Origin: Candidatus Luteimonas excrementigallinarum
GTDB taxonomy: Bacteria > Pseudomonadota > Gammaproteobacteria > Xanthomonadales > Xanthomonadaceae
Assembly: GCA_019115725.1 (NCBI GenBank)
Contig: DXCY01000288.1
Coordinates: forward strand, 1 to 11,287
Direction: 5' to 3'
Length of the DNA stretch: 11,287 bases
A program made the position numbers and the translations under genes. Numbering within the stretch: the stretch's first letter is position 1; each line of letters begins with the position of its first letter. This document shows, in pieces, positions 1 to 6,472 of the stretch. The notes below the pieces were generated by a model. That model did no database searches. It saw nothing but the letters and a program-made list of their open reading frames with translations, and was not told the origin of the DNA.

Positions 1-781
1 CCACCACCACGCCCAGCAGGCCCGCCAGGTACACGCGCCACTCCAGCGGGATGCCGGCTACGCGCTCGCGCAGACGCGCCGGATCGGGCGCCTCACCCGC
101 ACCCAGCAGCGCGGGCCGGCCCCACACGAACACGACCAGCCCGAGCAGCATGCCGACGCCGGCGGCTCCGAAACCCCAGTTCCAGCCCCAGGCATCGCCG
201 AGGTAACCCACCAGCAGCGAACCCAGCGCCGCGCCCAGGTTGATGCCCATGTAGAAAATGGTGAAGGCGGGATCGCGACGGATGTCGCCCTGGCCATACA
301 GCTGGCCAACCATCACCGAGATGCTGGACTTGAGGAAGCCCACACCCATGATGATGAATGCCAGCGCCAGCCAGAAAATGTTGATGAAGATGCCGCTCTG
401 CATATCCGCGGCGGTCAGCTCCGGATACTGCGCGGGCCCGGGCCCCTCAAAGGCCATCAGGCCATGGCCGATCACCAGCAGGATGGCACCGAACTGCACC
501 GCCCTGCGCTGGCCCAGATACCTGTCCGCCAGATACCCGCCCACCACCGGGGTGATGTACACCAGCGCGGTGTACGCGCCATAGATGATGTACGACTTCT
601 CTTCCGAGAACATCCAGTGCTGGATGAGATAGAAAATCAGGATGGCGCGCATCCCGTAATACGAGAAGCGCTCCCACATCTCGGCGAAGAACAGCACGAA
701 CAGGCCGCGCGGGTGGCCGAAGAAGGTCTTGCCTTCGGCGGAGGGCGGGTGATTGGACACGGATCTGGTACTCCCGGACAT
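1..781 (-). CDS. POT-family proton-dependent oligopeptide transporter, N-terminal part
   Basis: Predicted inner-membrane symporter that takes up di- and tripeptides with protons (POT/PTR2 branch of the major facilitator superfamily). About 260 N-terminal codons are present; the gene runs off the left edge, so roughly the second half is missing. The first membrane helix carries the POT proton-coupling motif ExxER, seen as FFAEMWERFSYYG, and a later segment carries the PTR2 signature FTIFYMGINLGA. Several hydrophobic helices follow. I chose the ATG at 781 (MSGSTRSVSNH), which has a GGGG stretch seven bases upstream. A GTG at 760 in the same frame, ten bases after GGGAG, is a real alternative and would remove seven residues. 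It lies 83 bases after the AbgT gene on the same strand. Family assignment is secure; the exact substrate is not known. Confidence 0.92.
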   Translation of the reverse strand, partial: MSGSTRSVSNHPPSAEGKTFFGHPRGLFVLFFAEMWERFSYYGMRAILIFYLIQHWMFSEEKSYIIYGAYTALVYITPVVGGYLADRYLGQRRAVQFGAILLVIGHGLMAFEGPGPAQYPELTAADMQSGIFINIFWLALAFIIMGVGFLKSSISVMVGQLYGQGDIRRDPAFTIFYMGINLGAALGSLLVGYLGDAWGWNWGFGAAGVGMLLGLVVFVWGRPALLGAGEAPDPARLRERVAGIPLEWRVYLAGLLGVVV

Positions 782-864
782 TCGGGTACCCCGGCGGGCA
801 CCGCTGGAAAATTTACATTACCGCGACGGCCCCGGCTGGGGAACAGTGTCCCTGCCGACGGCCA

Positions 865-2448
865 TCAAAGGGCTGGATAGACATAGCTGGCGCCGGCACC
901 CAGCGGAATCCCCAGCGCCCAGAAGCCGATCAGGAACAGCGTCCATACAATCAGCAGGGTCACCGCGAACGGCAGCATGAGTGCCAGCAGGGTGCCCACT
1001 CCAGCGGACTTCACGTATTTCTGGCAGAACACCACGATCAGCGGGAAGTACGGCAGCAGCGGGGTGATGATATTGGTGCTCGAATCGCCCACCCGATACG
1101 CAGCCTGGGTCAGGTCTGGCGAGATGCCCAGCTGCATCATCATCGGCACCATGATCGCGCCGATCAGCGCCCACTTGGCCGATGCCGAGCCGATCAGCAG
1201 GTTGACCGCCCCCGACAGCAGCACGATTCCGACCAGCATCAGCGACATGTGCAGACCCATGGCCTGCAACGTGTTGGCGCCCTTGATGGCAAACAGCACG
1301 CCCAGGTTGGACTGGCTGAAGGCATAGATGAACTGCGCGGCGAAGAACGCCATCACGATGTAGTAGCCCATCCCGCTCATCGACTTGCTCATGCCTTCGA
1401 TGATGTCGCGGTGGCTCTTCGCGGTGCCGGCCACGTATCCGTAAACAACACCCGGGATCAGGAAGAAGATGAAAATCAGCGCCACGATCGACTGCATCAG
1501 CGGCGCGGTGAACGCCAGCAGCGGATGGGTACCCGGTGCAAGCGTCGCCGGATCGGCGGCCCACGGCGTTCCCGCTGGCAGCAGGGTCAGCACGAACAGC
1601 ACGATCGCGACGGCCATCGCCACCACCGATGCCACCAGGCCGCGCCGCTCGTTCGGCTGCAGTGCCTCCATGGTCGGCATGTCGCTGATATCGCCATCCA
1701 CCCGGGTGGCCTTCAGCCGGGGCTCGATCACCCGATCGGTCAGGAACCAGCCCACCAGGATCACCAGGAATGTCGAGGCCGTGGTGAACACATAGTTGTT
1801 GAGCGGGTTGATCTCCATGCCTGGCTCGAGGATCCGCGCCGCCTCCTGGGTCAGGCCGGCCAGCATGGGGTCAAGGCTGGAGGGAACGAAGAACGTGGCC
1901 GAGAACCCGCCGGAAACGCCCGCGAACGCCGCTGCAATCCCCGCCAGTGGATGTCGGCCGGCAGCGTAGAAGATCACCGCGCCCAGCGGAATCACCAGCA
2001 CGTAGCCGGCGTCCACCGCGATATGGCTGAGGATGCCCACGCCGATCAGCGCGGGCGTCAACAGCATCTTCGGAGTCACGCTCAGGATCGCGCGCAGCAA
2101 CGCATTGATGAATCCGGTGTGTTCGGCCACACCCAGGCCCAGCATCGCCACCAGCACCACGCCCAGCGGGGCGAAGTTGACGAAGGTCTGCACCATCGTG
2201 GCCATGAACGCAGTGAGACTCGCGCCCGACAGCAGATTGTTGATCGCGACCGGGTCACCCGTGCGGGGGTCGATCTCGCTGAAACTCCAGCCGGACATCA
2301 CCGCCGAGACCACCCAGGTCACCAGCATCAGAATAAGGAACAGCATCGCCGGATCCGGCAATTTGTTGCCCACGCGCTCGACCATGTCGAGGATGCGCGT
2401 CACCACGCCGCGGGGTGCGGGCGTGAGATCGGGGTCCGGGTGGCTCAT
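865..2448 (-). CDS. AbgT-family transporter
   Basis: Inner-membrane protein of 527 residues, typical for the AbgT family. Characterised members are E. coli AbgT, which imports p-aminobenzoyl-glutamate, and MtrF/YdaH, reported to export antimetabolites such as sulfonamides. Many hydrophobic segments are visible, with conserved family blocks: SHIAVDAGYVL at about 141-151, SGGFSATFFVPSSLDP at about 179-194, SASAKWALIGAIMVPM at about 421-436 and GDSSTNIITPLLPYFP at about 454-469. The ATG at 2448 has GGAG six bases upstream. The 83-base gap from the preceding permease gene contains only a short GC palindrome (GGGGCGCCCC, 2495-2504) with no T-run, so readthrough from kynA is possible. Family assignment is firm. 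Import versus export and the true substrate cannot be read from the sequence. Confidence 0.93.
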   Translation of the reverse strand: MSHPDPDLTPAPRGVVTRILDMVERVGNKLPDPAMLFLILMLVTWVVSAVMSGWSFSEIDPRTGDPVAINNLLSGASLTAFMATMVQTFVNFAPLGVVLVAMLGLGVAEHTGFINALLRAILSVTPKMLLTPALIGVGILSHIAVDAGYVLVIPLGAVIFYAAGRHPLAGIAAAFAGVSGGFSATFFVPSSLDPMLAGLTQEAARILEPGMEINPLNNYVFTTASTFLVILVGWFLTDRVIEPRLKATRVDGDISDMPTMEALQPNERRGLVASVVAMAVAIVLFVLTLLPAGTPWAADPATLAPGTHPLLAFTAPLMQSIVALIFIFFLIPGVVYGYVAGTAKSHRDIIEGMSKSMSGMGYYIVMAFFAAQFIYAFSQSNLGVLFAIKGANTLQAMGLHMSLMLVGIVLLSGAVNLLIGSASAKWALIGAIMVPMMMQLGISPDLTQAAYRVGDSSTNIITPLLPYFPLIVVFCQKYVKSAGVGTLLALMLPFAVTLLIVWTLFLIGFWALGIPLGAGASYVYPAL

Positions 2449-2531
2449 TCATGACTCCAGGGTGAAGGTGAACCCGCCGCATGCTAACAGCACGGGGGCG
2501 CCCCGGTACCCCCCCATTGGCCACAACATTG

Positions 2532-3194
2532 CTACATCGGCCGTTCCGGCCACAGGTACACCTTGTCATCGAACGAGGCGCACCACTGCGGCCGGTACAC
2601 CACGATCACCGCCATCAGCGTGCCGGTCAGGAAGGCTTCGGCCAGCATCAGCAGCGGGGTCGCCACCAGGTAAGCCGCAGCCGAGCGGCTGCCCAGCCAT
2701 GCCACCACCGCGAACTTGGCCAGCACCGAAGCGGCCATGGCCACCGCCGCGGCAAAGAAGGCGTTGCCCATCACGTACACGAAGATGTTGTGTGGCAGCC
2801 AGCGCCGTACCGCGCGCGAAAACACCGCCGTCACCCCCACCGGCAGCGCTCCGGTCACCAGGAAATCCAGCGCCCAGCCGTGCCAGGCCGCGCCCATCAG
2901 CACCCCCGCCAGGCTGGCCACCGCCATCACCCAGCACGCCGGCCCCGCGCCCACCAGCAGGGTGGCGATGGTGGCCCCGGTCAGGTGCAGCATCACCCCC
3001 TGCAGCGGGGCCGTGTTGAACCAGCGCACGGCCACCAGCACCACCGCCAGTACCAGCAGCAGCCGGGCAGCCTCCTGCCCCGACCCGCGCAGGTGCCGCC
3101 ACAGCGGCCACACCTGCAGCGCCAGCACCAGCGCCGCCAGCCCCCAGGCCCCGGTCAGGGCCCAGGCCGGCACGGCCTGCGGAGTGATCTCCAT
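2532..3194 (-). CDS. CbiM-like (energy-coupling-factor permease family) membrane protein
   Basis: Hydrophobic protein of 220 residues with about six membrane segments, resembling the CbiM/ECF substrate-binding permease family, which in its classical members takes up cobalt or nickel. The resemblance rests on the overall pattern and blocks such as MLHLTGATIATLLVGAGPA (about 68-86) and ALDFLVTGALPVGVTAV (about 108-124). It starts MEITPQ and so lacks the N-terminal Met-His metal-binding start of true CbiM/NikM proteins, which makes the metal role uncertain. I chose the ATG at 3194, 13 bases after the kynA stop. A longer reading from 3239 would overlap kynA and add a non-hydrophobic tail. No strong ribosome binding site precedes 3194, so translation may be coupled to kynA. 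No ATPase or EcfT gene is nearby. Confidence is high for a real membrane protein and moderate for the family. Confidence 0.8.
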   Translation of the reverse strand: MEITPQAVPAWALTGAWGLAALVLALQVWPLWRHLRGSGQEAARLLLVLAVVLVAVRWFNTAPLQGVMLHLTGATIATLLVGAGPACWVMAVASLAGVLMGAAWHGWALDFLVTGALPVGVTAVFSRAVRRWLPHNIFVYVMGNAFFAAAVAMAASVLAKFAVVAWLGSRSAAAYLVATPLLMLAEAFLTGTLMAVIVVYRPQWCASFDDKVYLWPERPM

Positions 3195-3207
3195 ACCCGT
3201 CAGCCGC

Positions 3208-4068
3208 TCAGCCGTCCTGCCCGATGCGGGTCCGGGCATCGAACAGTTCCGGGAAAAAGGTCAGGTCCAGCGCCTGCTTCAGGAAGCCCACGCCGCTCGA
3301 CCCGCCGGTACCGCGCTTGAACCCGATGATCCGCTGCACGGTGCGCATATGGCGGTAGCGCCACAGCTGGAACTGGCTCTCCAGATCCACCAGGTCCTCG
3401 CACAGTGAATACTCCTTCCAGCAACCTTCGGTATCGGCATAGATCGCCGCGAAGATATCCACCAGCGCCTCATCGTGGACGTGCGGCCGGGTCCAGTCCC
3501 GCTCCAGATGCCGCTGCGGCACCGGATGCCCGAGCCGGGCCAGATAGCGCAGGAACTCGTCATACAGCCCCGGCGCCTCCAGCACCCCCCGCAGCGCCCC
3601 CTGCCCTGCCGGGTCATACGCAAACACCTTCAGCATCTCCGCATTCCTGTTGCCCAGCAGGAACTCCACCGTGCGGTACTGCAGCGACTGGAAGCCCGAC
3701 GACGGACCCAGCAGATTGCGGAACTCCGCATACTCAGCCGGCGTCAGCGTCTCCAGCACCGACCACTGCTCGGTCAGCTGGCGCAGCACCTGCTTGCACC
3801 GCGCCAGCACCTTCCGGCACGGCCCCCGCTGGTCATTGCGCAGATACCCCAGCGCCGCCCCCAGCTCGTGGATGATCAGCTTCAGCCACAGCTCCGACAC
3901 GTGGTGCTGCACGATGAACAGCATCTCGTCGTGATGCTGCGGCTCCGACACCGGCTGCTGGGCAGCCAGCAACAGGTCCAGCCGCAGATAGCCCCCATAG
4001 GTCAGGCTGCCATCCAGATCGGTATGAATGCCCGCCTCGAGCGGGCGCTGATTGCGGTCCTCGGTCAT
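3208..4068 (-). CDS. kynA: tryptophan 2,3-dioxygenase
   Basis: Cytosolic haem enzyme that opens the indole ring of L-tryptophan with O2 to give N-formylkynurenine, the first step of the kynurenine pathway. The 286-residue length fits bacterial homotetrameric enzymes. The residues known from the X. campestris structure are all present at the same numbers: F51 and H55 (in FIVQHH), Y113 and R117 (in PAEYAEFRN), the axial haem ligand H240 (in RYRHMR) and T254 (in GTGG). The ATG at 4068 is the only plausible start. It has no strong Shine-Dalgarno and a TAATCT box ends six bases before it, so a leaderless mRNA is possible. A CbiM-like gene follows after 13 bases and the pdh operon is divergent. The next pathway enzymes (formamidase, kynureninase) are not in the window. 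Confidence 0.98.
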   Translation of the reverse strand: MTEDRNQRPLEAGIHTDLDGSLTYGGYLRLDLLLAAQQPVSEPQHHDEMLFIVQHHVSELWLKLIIHELGAALGYLRNDQRGPCRKVLARCKQVLRQLTEQWSVLETLTPAEYAEFRNLLGPSSGFQSLQYRTVEFLLGNRNAEMLKVFAYDPAGQGALRGVLEAPGLYDEFLRYLARLGHPVPQRHLERDWTRPHVHDEALVDIFAAIYADTEGCWKEYSLCEDLVDLESQFQLWRYRHMRTVQRIIGFKRGTGGSSGVGFLKQALDLTFFPELFDARTRIGQDG

Positions 4069-4101
4069 GCGCGCAGATTACCCGAGTGCGCAACACGTCA
4101 T
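4069..4101 (-). promoter_or_regulatory. possible kynA promoter giving a leaderless transcript
   Basis: On the minus strand a TAATCT hexamer (4080-4075) fits the loose TANNNT -10 pattern and ends exactly six bases before the kynA ATG. An ATGACG hexamer (4101-4096) lies 15 bases upstream as a poor -35. This spacing would start transcription at or next to the A of the ATG. The boxes match consensus only weakly and the spacer is short, so this is tentative. Confidence 0.28.
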
Positions 4102-4164
4102 GCGATTTCCTGCCGCCGCGCGACCCCAGCGCCCCCACCGGAGCCGAGCCCCGTCGTGGCCGGG

Positions 4165-4229
4165 AGGCCTCTGCGCGTAAGTAAAGGAGGAGGCCTTCGC
4201 CTTGGCTGAGGCCGGGGGCTCCAACCCCC
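4165..4229. repeat. structured GC-rich intergenic block with inverted repeats
   Basis: Between the divergent kynA and pdhA genes lies a block with two inverted repeats. AGGCCTC (4165-4171) pairs with GAGGCCT (4190-4196) around an 18-base loop that contains a purine-rich GTAAAGGAG. GGGGG (4214-4218) pairs with CCCCC (4225-4229) around CTCCAA. It has no convincing coding potential. The arrangement looks like a REP-type or other dispersed intergenic repeat, but copy number cannot be judged from one window. It could instead be a 5' UTR or operator structure. Confidence 0.35.
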
Positions 4230-4317
4230 TGAAAGCAAACCGGAAAACCCCGGAACAACCAGATCCCACGCCGGAAGTCATGCCGCACCGCGCAATATCC
4301 GCGTTACCTGGAACAGC

Positions 4318-4323
4318 TATCAT
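4318..4323 (+). promoter_or_regulatory. possible -10 box of the pdhA operon promoter
   Basis: TATCAT matches the sigma-70 -10 consensus at five of six positions, in otherwise GC-rich DNA 29 bases before the pdhA ATG. No good -35 hexamer is found 16-18 bases upstream (ATATCC at 4295-4300 at best). Transcription from here would give a leader of roughly 20 bases without a Shine-Dalgarno sequence. Confidence 0.35.
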
Positions 4324-4352
4324 TGCGGTCTTGTCCCGAACTCGTTGATTCC

Positions 4353-5426
4353 ATGACTGTCGCCGCTAAATTCGAGATCGAATACCTGCAATACCTCGGC
4401 CCGGACGGCAAGCTCGTTGCCGACCTACCCGAAGCATTCCGGGATCCCAAGGCCCTCGTGCCCCTCTTCAAGCAGATGCTGTTCGTACGCACCTTCGACA
4501 GCAAAGCCATCAAACTGCAGCGCACCGGCAAGCTCGGCACCTACGCCGCCAGCCTCGGCCACGAAGCCGCCCACGTCGGCATCGGCGCCTCCATGCAGGA
4601 AGACGACGTCTTCGCCCCCAGCTACCGCGAATACGGCGCCCAGTTCATGCGCGGCGTCCAGCCCCGTGAAGTCCTGCTCTACTGGGGCGGCGACGAACGC
4701 GGCAACGACTTCCAGGGCCCCAAGGGTGACTACCCCTGGTGCGTGCCCATCTCCACCCAGTGCCTGATGGCCTCGGGCGCCGCCCTGTCGTTCAAGCTGC
4801 GCGGCCAGGACCGCGTCGCCGTGGCCTGCTGCGGTGACGGCGGCTCGTCGAAGACCGACTTCTACGCCGCGGTCAACTCCGCCGGCGCGTTCAAGTCGCC
4901 GCTGGTGCTGTGCGTGATCAACAACGGCTGGGCCATCTCCGTGCCCCGCCACGCCCAGACCGGCGCCGAAACCCTGGCCCAGAAGGGTCTGGCCGGCGGC
5001 CTGTACAGCCTGCAGCTGGACGGCAACGACCTGATCGCCGTGCTGGAAGGCATGCGCCGCGCCACCGAGCGCGCCCGCAAGGGCGAAGGCGGCACCGTCA
5101 TCGAAATGATGACCTACCGCCTGCACGACCACACCACCGCCGACGACGCCAGCCGCTACCGCGACGAGGCCGAAGTGAAGGACGGCTGGACCCGCGAGCC
5201 CATGACCCGCCTGCGTACCTACCTGACCGACGCCGGGGTGTGGAGCGAGGACGAGGAAAAGGCCTGGATCGCCGAATGCGAAGAGAAGGTGGACGTTGAG
5301 ATCAACGCCTACCTCAACACCCCCGTGCAGCCCGTGGAAGCCATGTTCGACTATCTGTATGCAGATCCGCCGGCCGAGCTGCTGGCCCAGCGCCAGGAAG
5401 CCATCGACCGGGAGGGCCGGGCATGA
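4353..5426 (+). CDS. pdhA: 2-oxo-acid (pyruvate or branched-chain) dehydrogenase E1, alpha subunit
   Basis: Thiamine-diphosphate subunit of a heterotetrameric E1 that decarboxylates a 2-oxo acid and passes the acyl group to the lipoyl arm of E2. The 357-residue protein shows the ThDP/Mg2+ motif GDGGSS at 161-166 ending in NN at 190-191, substrate-channel sequence GHEAAHVGIG at 69-78, and the regulatory-loop region YRLHDHTTADDASRYR at 255-270. That last loop resembles both the pyruvate and the branched-chain type, so substrate is open. I chose the ATG at 4353 (MTVAAKFEIEYLQYL) over an in-frame TTG at 4323, because the extra ten residues look unlike the family and would overlap the -10-like box. 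No clear ribosome binding site precedes it. First gene of the E1 alpha, E1 beta, E2 operon. The pdhA name follows usual annotation practice, not a demonstrated substrate. Confidence 0.95.
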   Translation: MTVAAKFEIEYLQYLGPDGKLVADLPEAFRDPKALVPLFKQMLFVRTFDSKAIKLQRTGKLGTYAASLGHEAAHVGIGASMQEDDVFAPSYREYGAQFMRGVQPREVLLYWGGDERGNDFQGPKGDYPWCVPISTQCLMASGAALSFKLRGQDRVAVACCGDGGSSKTDFYAAVNSAGAFKSPLVLCVINNGWAISVPRHAQTGAETLAQKGLAGGLYSLQLDGNDLIAVLEGMRRATERARKGEGGTVIEMMTYRLHDHTTADDASRYRDEAEVKDGWTREPMTRLRTYLTDAGVWSEDEEKAWIAECEEKVDVEINAYLNTPVQPVEAMFDYLYADPPAELLAQRQEAIDREGRA

Positions 5427-6418
5427 GCAACCAGCAGTCCAACCCGATCACCCTGATCGAGGCCCTCACCCAGGCCATGGCCTACGAAATGCGCAACGAC
5501 AAGAGCGTCGTGGTGCTGGGCGAAGACGTGGGCGTGAACGGCGGCGTGTTCCGCGCCACCGCCGGCCTGCATGCGCAGTTCGGCTCCGAGCGCGTCATCG
5601 ACACCCCGCTGGACGAGACCACCATTGCCGGCCTCACCGTCGGCATGGCCAGCCAGGGCCTGCGCCCGATCGCCGAGGCCCAGTTCGATGGATTCGTGTA
5701 CCCGATGGTGGACTTCATCGTCTGCCACGCCGCCCGTATGCGCTACCGCACCCGCGGCCGGCTGACCTGCCCGATGGTGCTGCGCGTGCCGTGGGGCGGT
5801 GGCATCCGCGCCCCGGAGCACCACAGCGAGGCCAACGAATCGATCTTCACCAATGTGCCCGGCCTGCGCGTGGTCATGCCGTCCTCGCCGCAGCGCGCCT
5901 ACGGCATGCTGCTGTCCGCGATCCGCGAGCCGGACCCGGTGATCTTCTTCGAGCCCAAGCGCATCTACCGCCAGTACAAGGAAGTGGTGCCGGACGACGG
6001 CGAGGCCCTGCCGCTGGACGTGTGCTACGTGCTGCGTGACGGCACCGACGTGACCCTGGTGACCTGGGGCGCGCAGGTGAAGGAGGCCCTGGAGGCCGCC
6101 GACAAGCTCGCCGCCGAAGGCATCAGCGCCGAGGTGATCGACGTGGCCACCCTGCGTCCGCTGGATTTCGTCACCATCGCCGAGTCGGTCAGCAAGACCG
6201 GCCGCTGCGTGATCGTGCAGGAAGCCCCCAAGACCGCTGGCTTCGGCGCCGAGATCGCCGCGCGCCTGGCCGAGGAGTCCATGTACGACCTGGTCGCCCC
6301 GGTCGAGCGCGTCACCGGCCCGGACACGCACATCCCGCTGTTCCGCCTGGAGATGAAGTTCCTGCCCAGCGTCGACCGCGTGGTCGAGGCCGCCAAGCGC
6401 GCCGTATCCCACGGCTGA
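5423..6418 (+). CDS. pdhB: 2-oxo-acid dehydrogenase E1, beta subunit
   Basis: Transketolase-like partner of the alpha subunit, 331 residues, the usual length. It completes the ThDP site and docks on E2. Visible marks are VLGEDVGVNGG at 31-41 (with the cofactor-contacting Glu region), LDETTIAGLTVGMA at 63-76, the active-site His region RAPEHHSEANE at 129-139 and the C-terminal domain motif IDVATLRPLD. The start overlaps the pdhA stop as ATGA. GGGAGG lies seven bases upstream inside the end of pdhA, so translation is probably coupled and E1 alpha and beta are made in equal amounts. A 54-base gap with a hairpin separates it from the E2 gene. Confidence 0.96.
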   Translation: MSNQQSNPITLIEALTQAMAYEMRNDKSVVVLGEDVGVNGGVFRATAGLHAQFGSERVIDTPLDETTIAGLTVGMASQGLRPIAEAQFDGFVYPMVDFIVCHAARMRYRTRGRLTCPMVLRVPWGGGIRAPEHHSEANESIFTNVPGLRVVMPSSPQRAYGMLLSAIREPDPVIFFEPKRIYRQYKEVVPDDGEALPLDVCYVLRDGTDVTLVTWGAQVKEALEAADKLAAEGISAEVIDVATLRPLDFVTIAESVSKTGRCVIVQEAPKTAGFGAEIAARLAEESMYDLVAPVERVTGPDTHIPLFRLEMKFLPSVDRVVEAAKRAVSHG

Positions 6419-6439
6419 TCCAGCGAACCATCAACCACC

Positions 6440-6457
6440 GGCGGGCCACGGCCCGCC
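6440..6457 (+). other. hairpin between the E1 beta and E2 genes
   Basis: GGCGGGC and GCCCGCC form a perfect 7-base stem around the loop CACG in the 54-base gap between pdhB and pdhC. No T-run follows, so it is not a good terminator. It ends 15 bases before the pdhC ATG, close to its GGA ribosome binding site (6462-6464). It could mark an mRNA processing or stability boundary, or tune E2 translation. Confidence 0.6.
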
Positions 6458-6472
6458 CAATGGATAAACGCC

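Noticed and set aside
823..863. Two direct copies of CGACGGCC between the AbgT and POT genes
   Set aside because: An eight-base GC-rich repeat is easily expected by chance at this base composition.
1249..2454. Long open frame on the plus strand (401 codons)
   Set aside because: It is antisense to the well-supported AbgT gene and is rich in His, Gln, Arg and Gly, typical of a mirror frame in GC-rich DNA.
2493..2505. CGGGG/CCCCG hairpin as terminator of the CbiM-like gene
   Set aside because: The stem has only five pairs with a three-base loop and no T-run follows on the minus strand.
3195..3239. Upstream start for the CbiM-like protein inside kynA
   Set aside because: It would add 15 polar residues before the first membrane helix and overlap kynA; the ATG at 3194 is simpler.
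4323..4352. TTG start ten codons upstream for pdhA
   Set aside because: The added residues do not look like the family and the TTG overlaps a -10-like TATCAT; the ATG at 4353 fits the family N-terminus.
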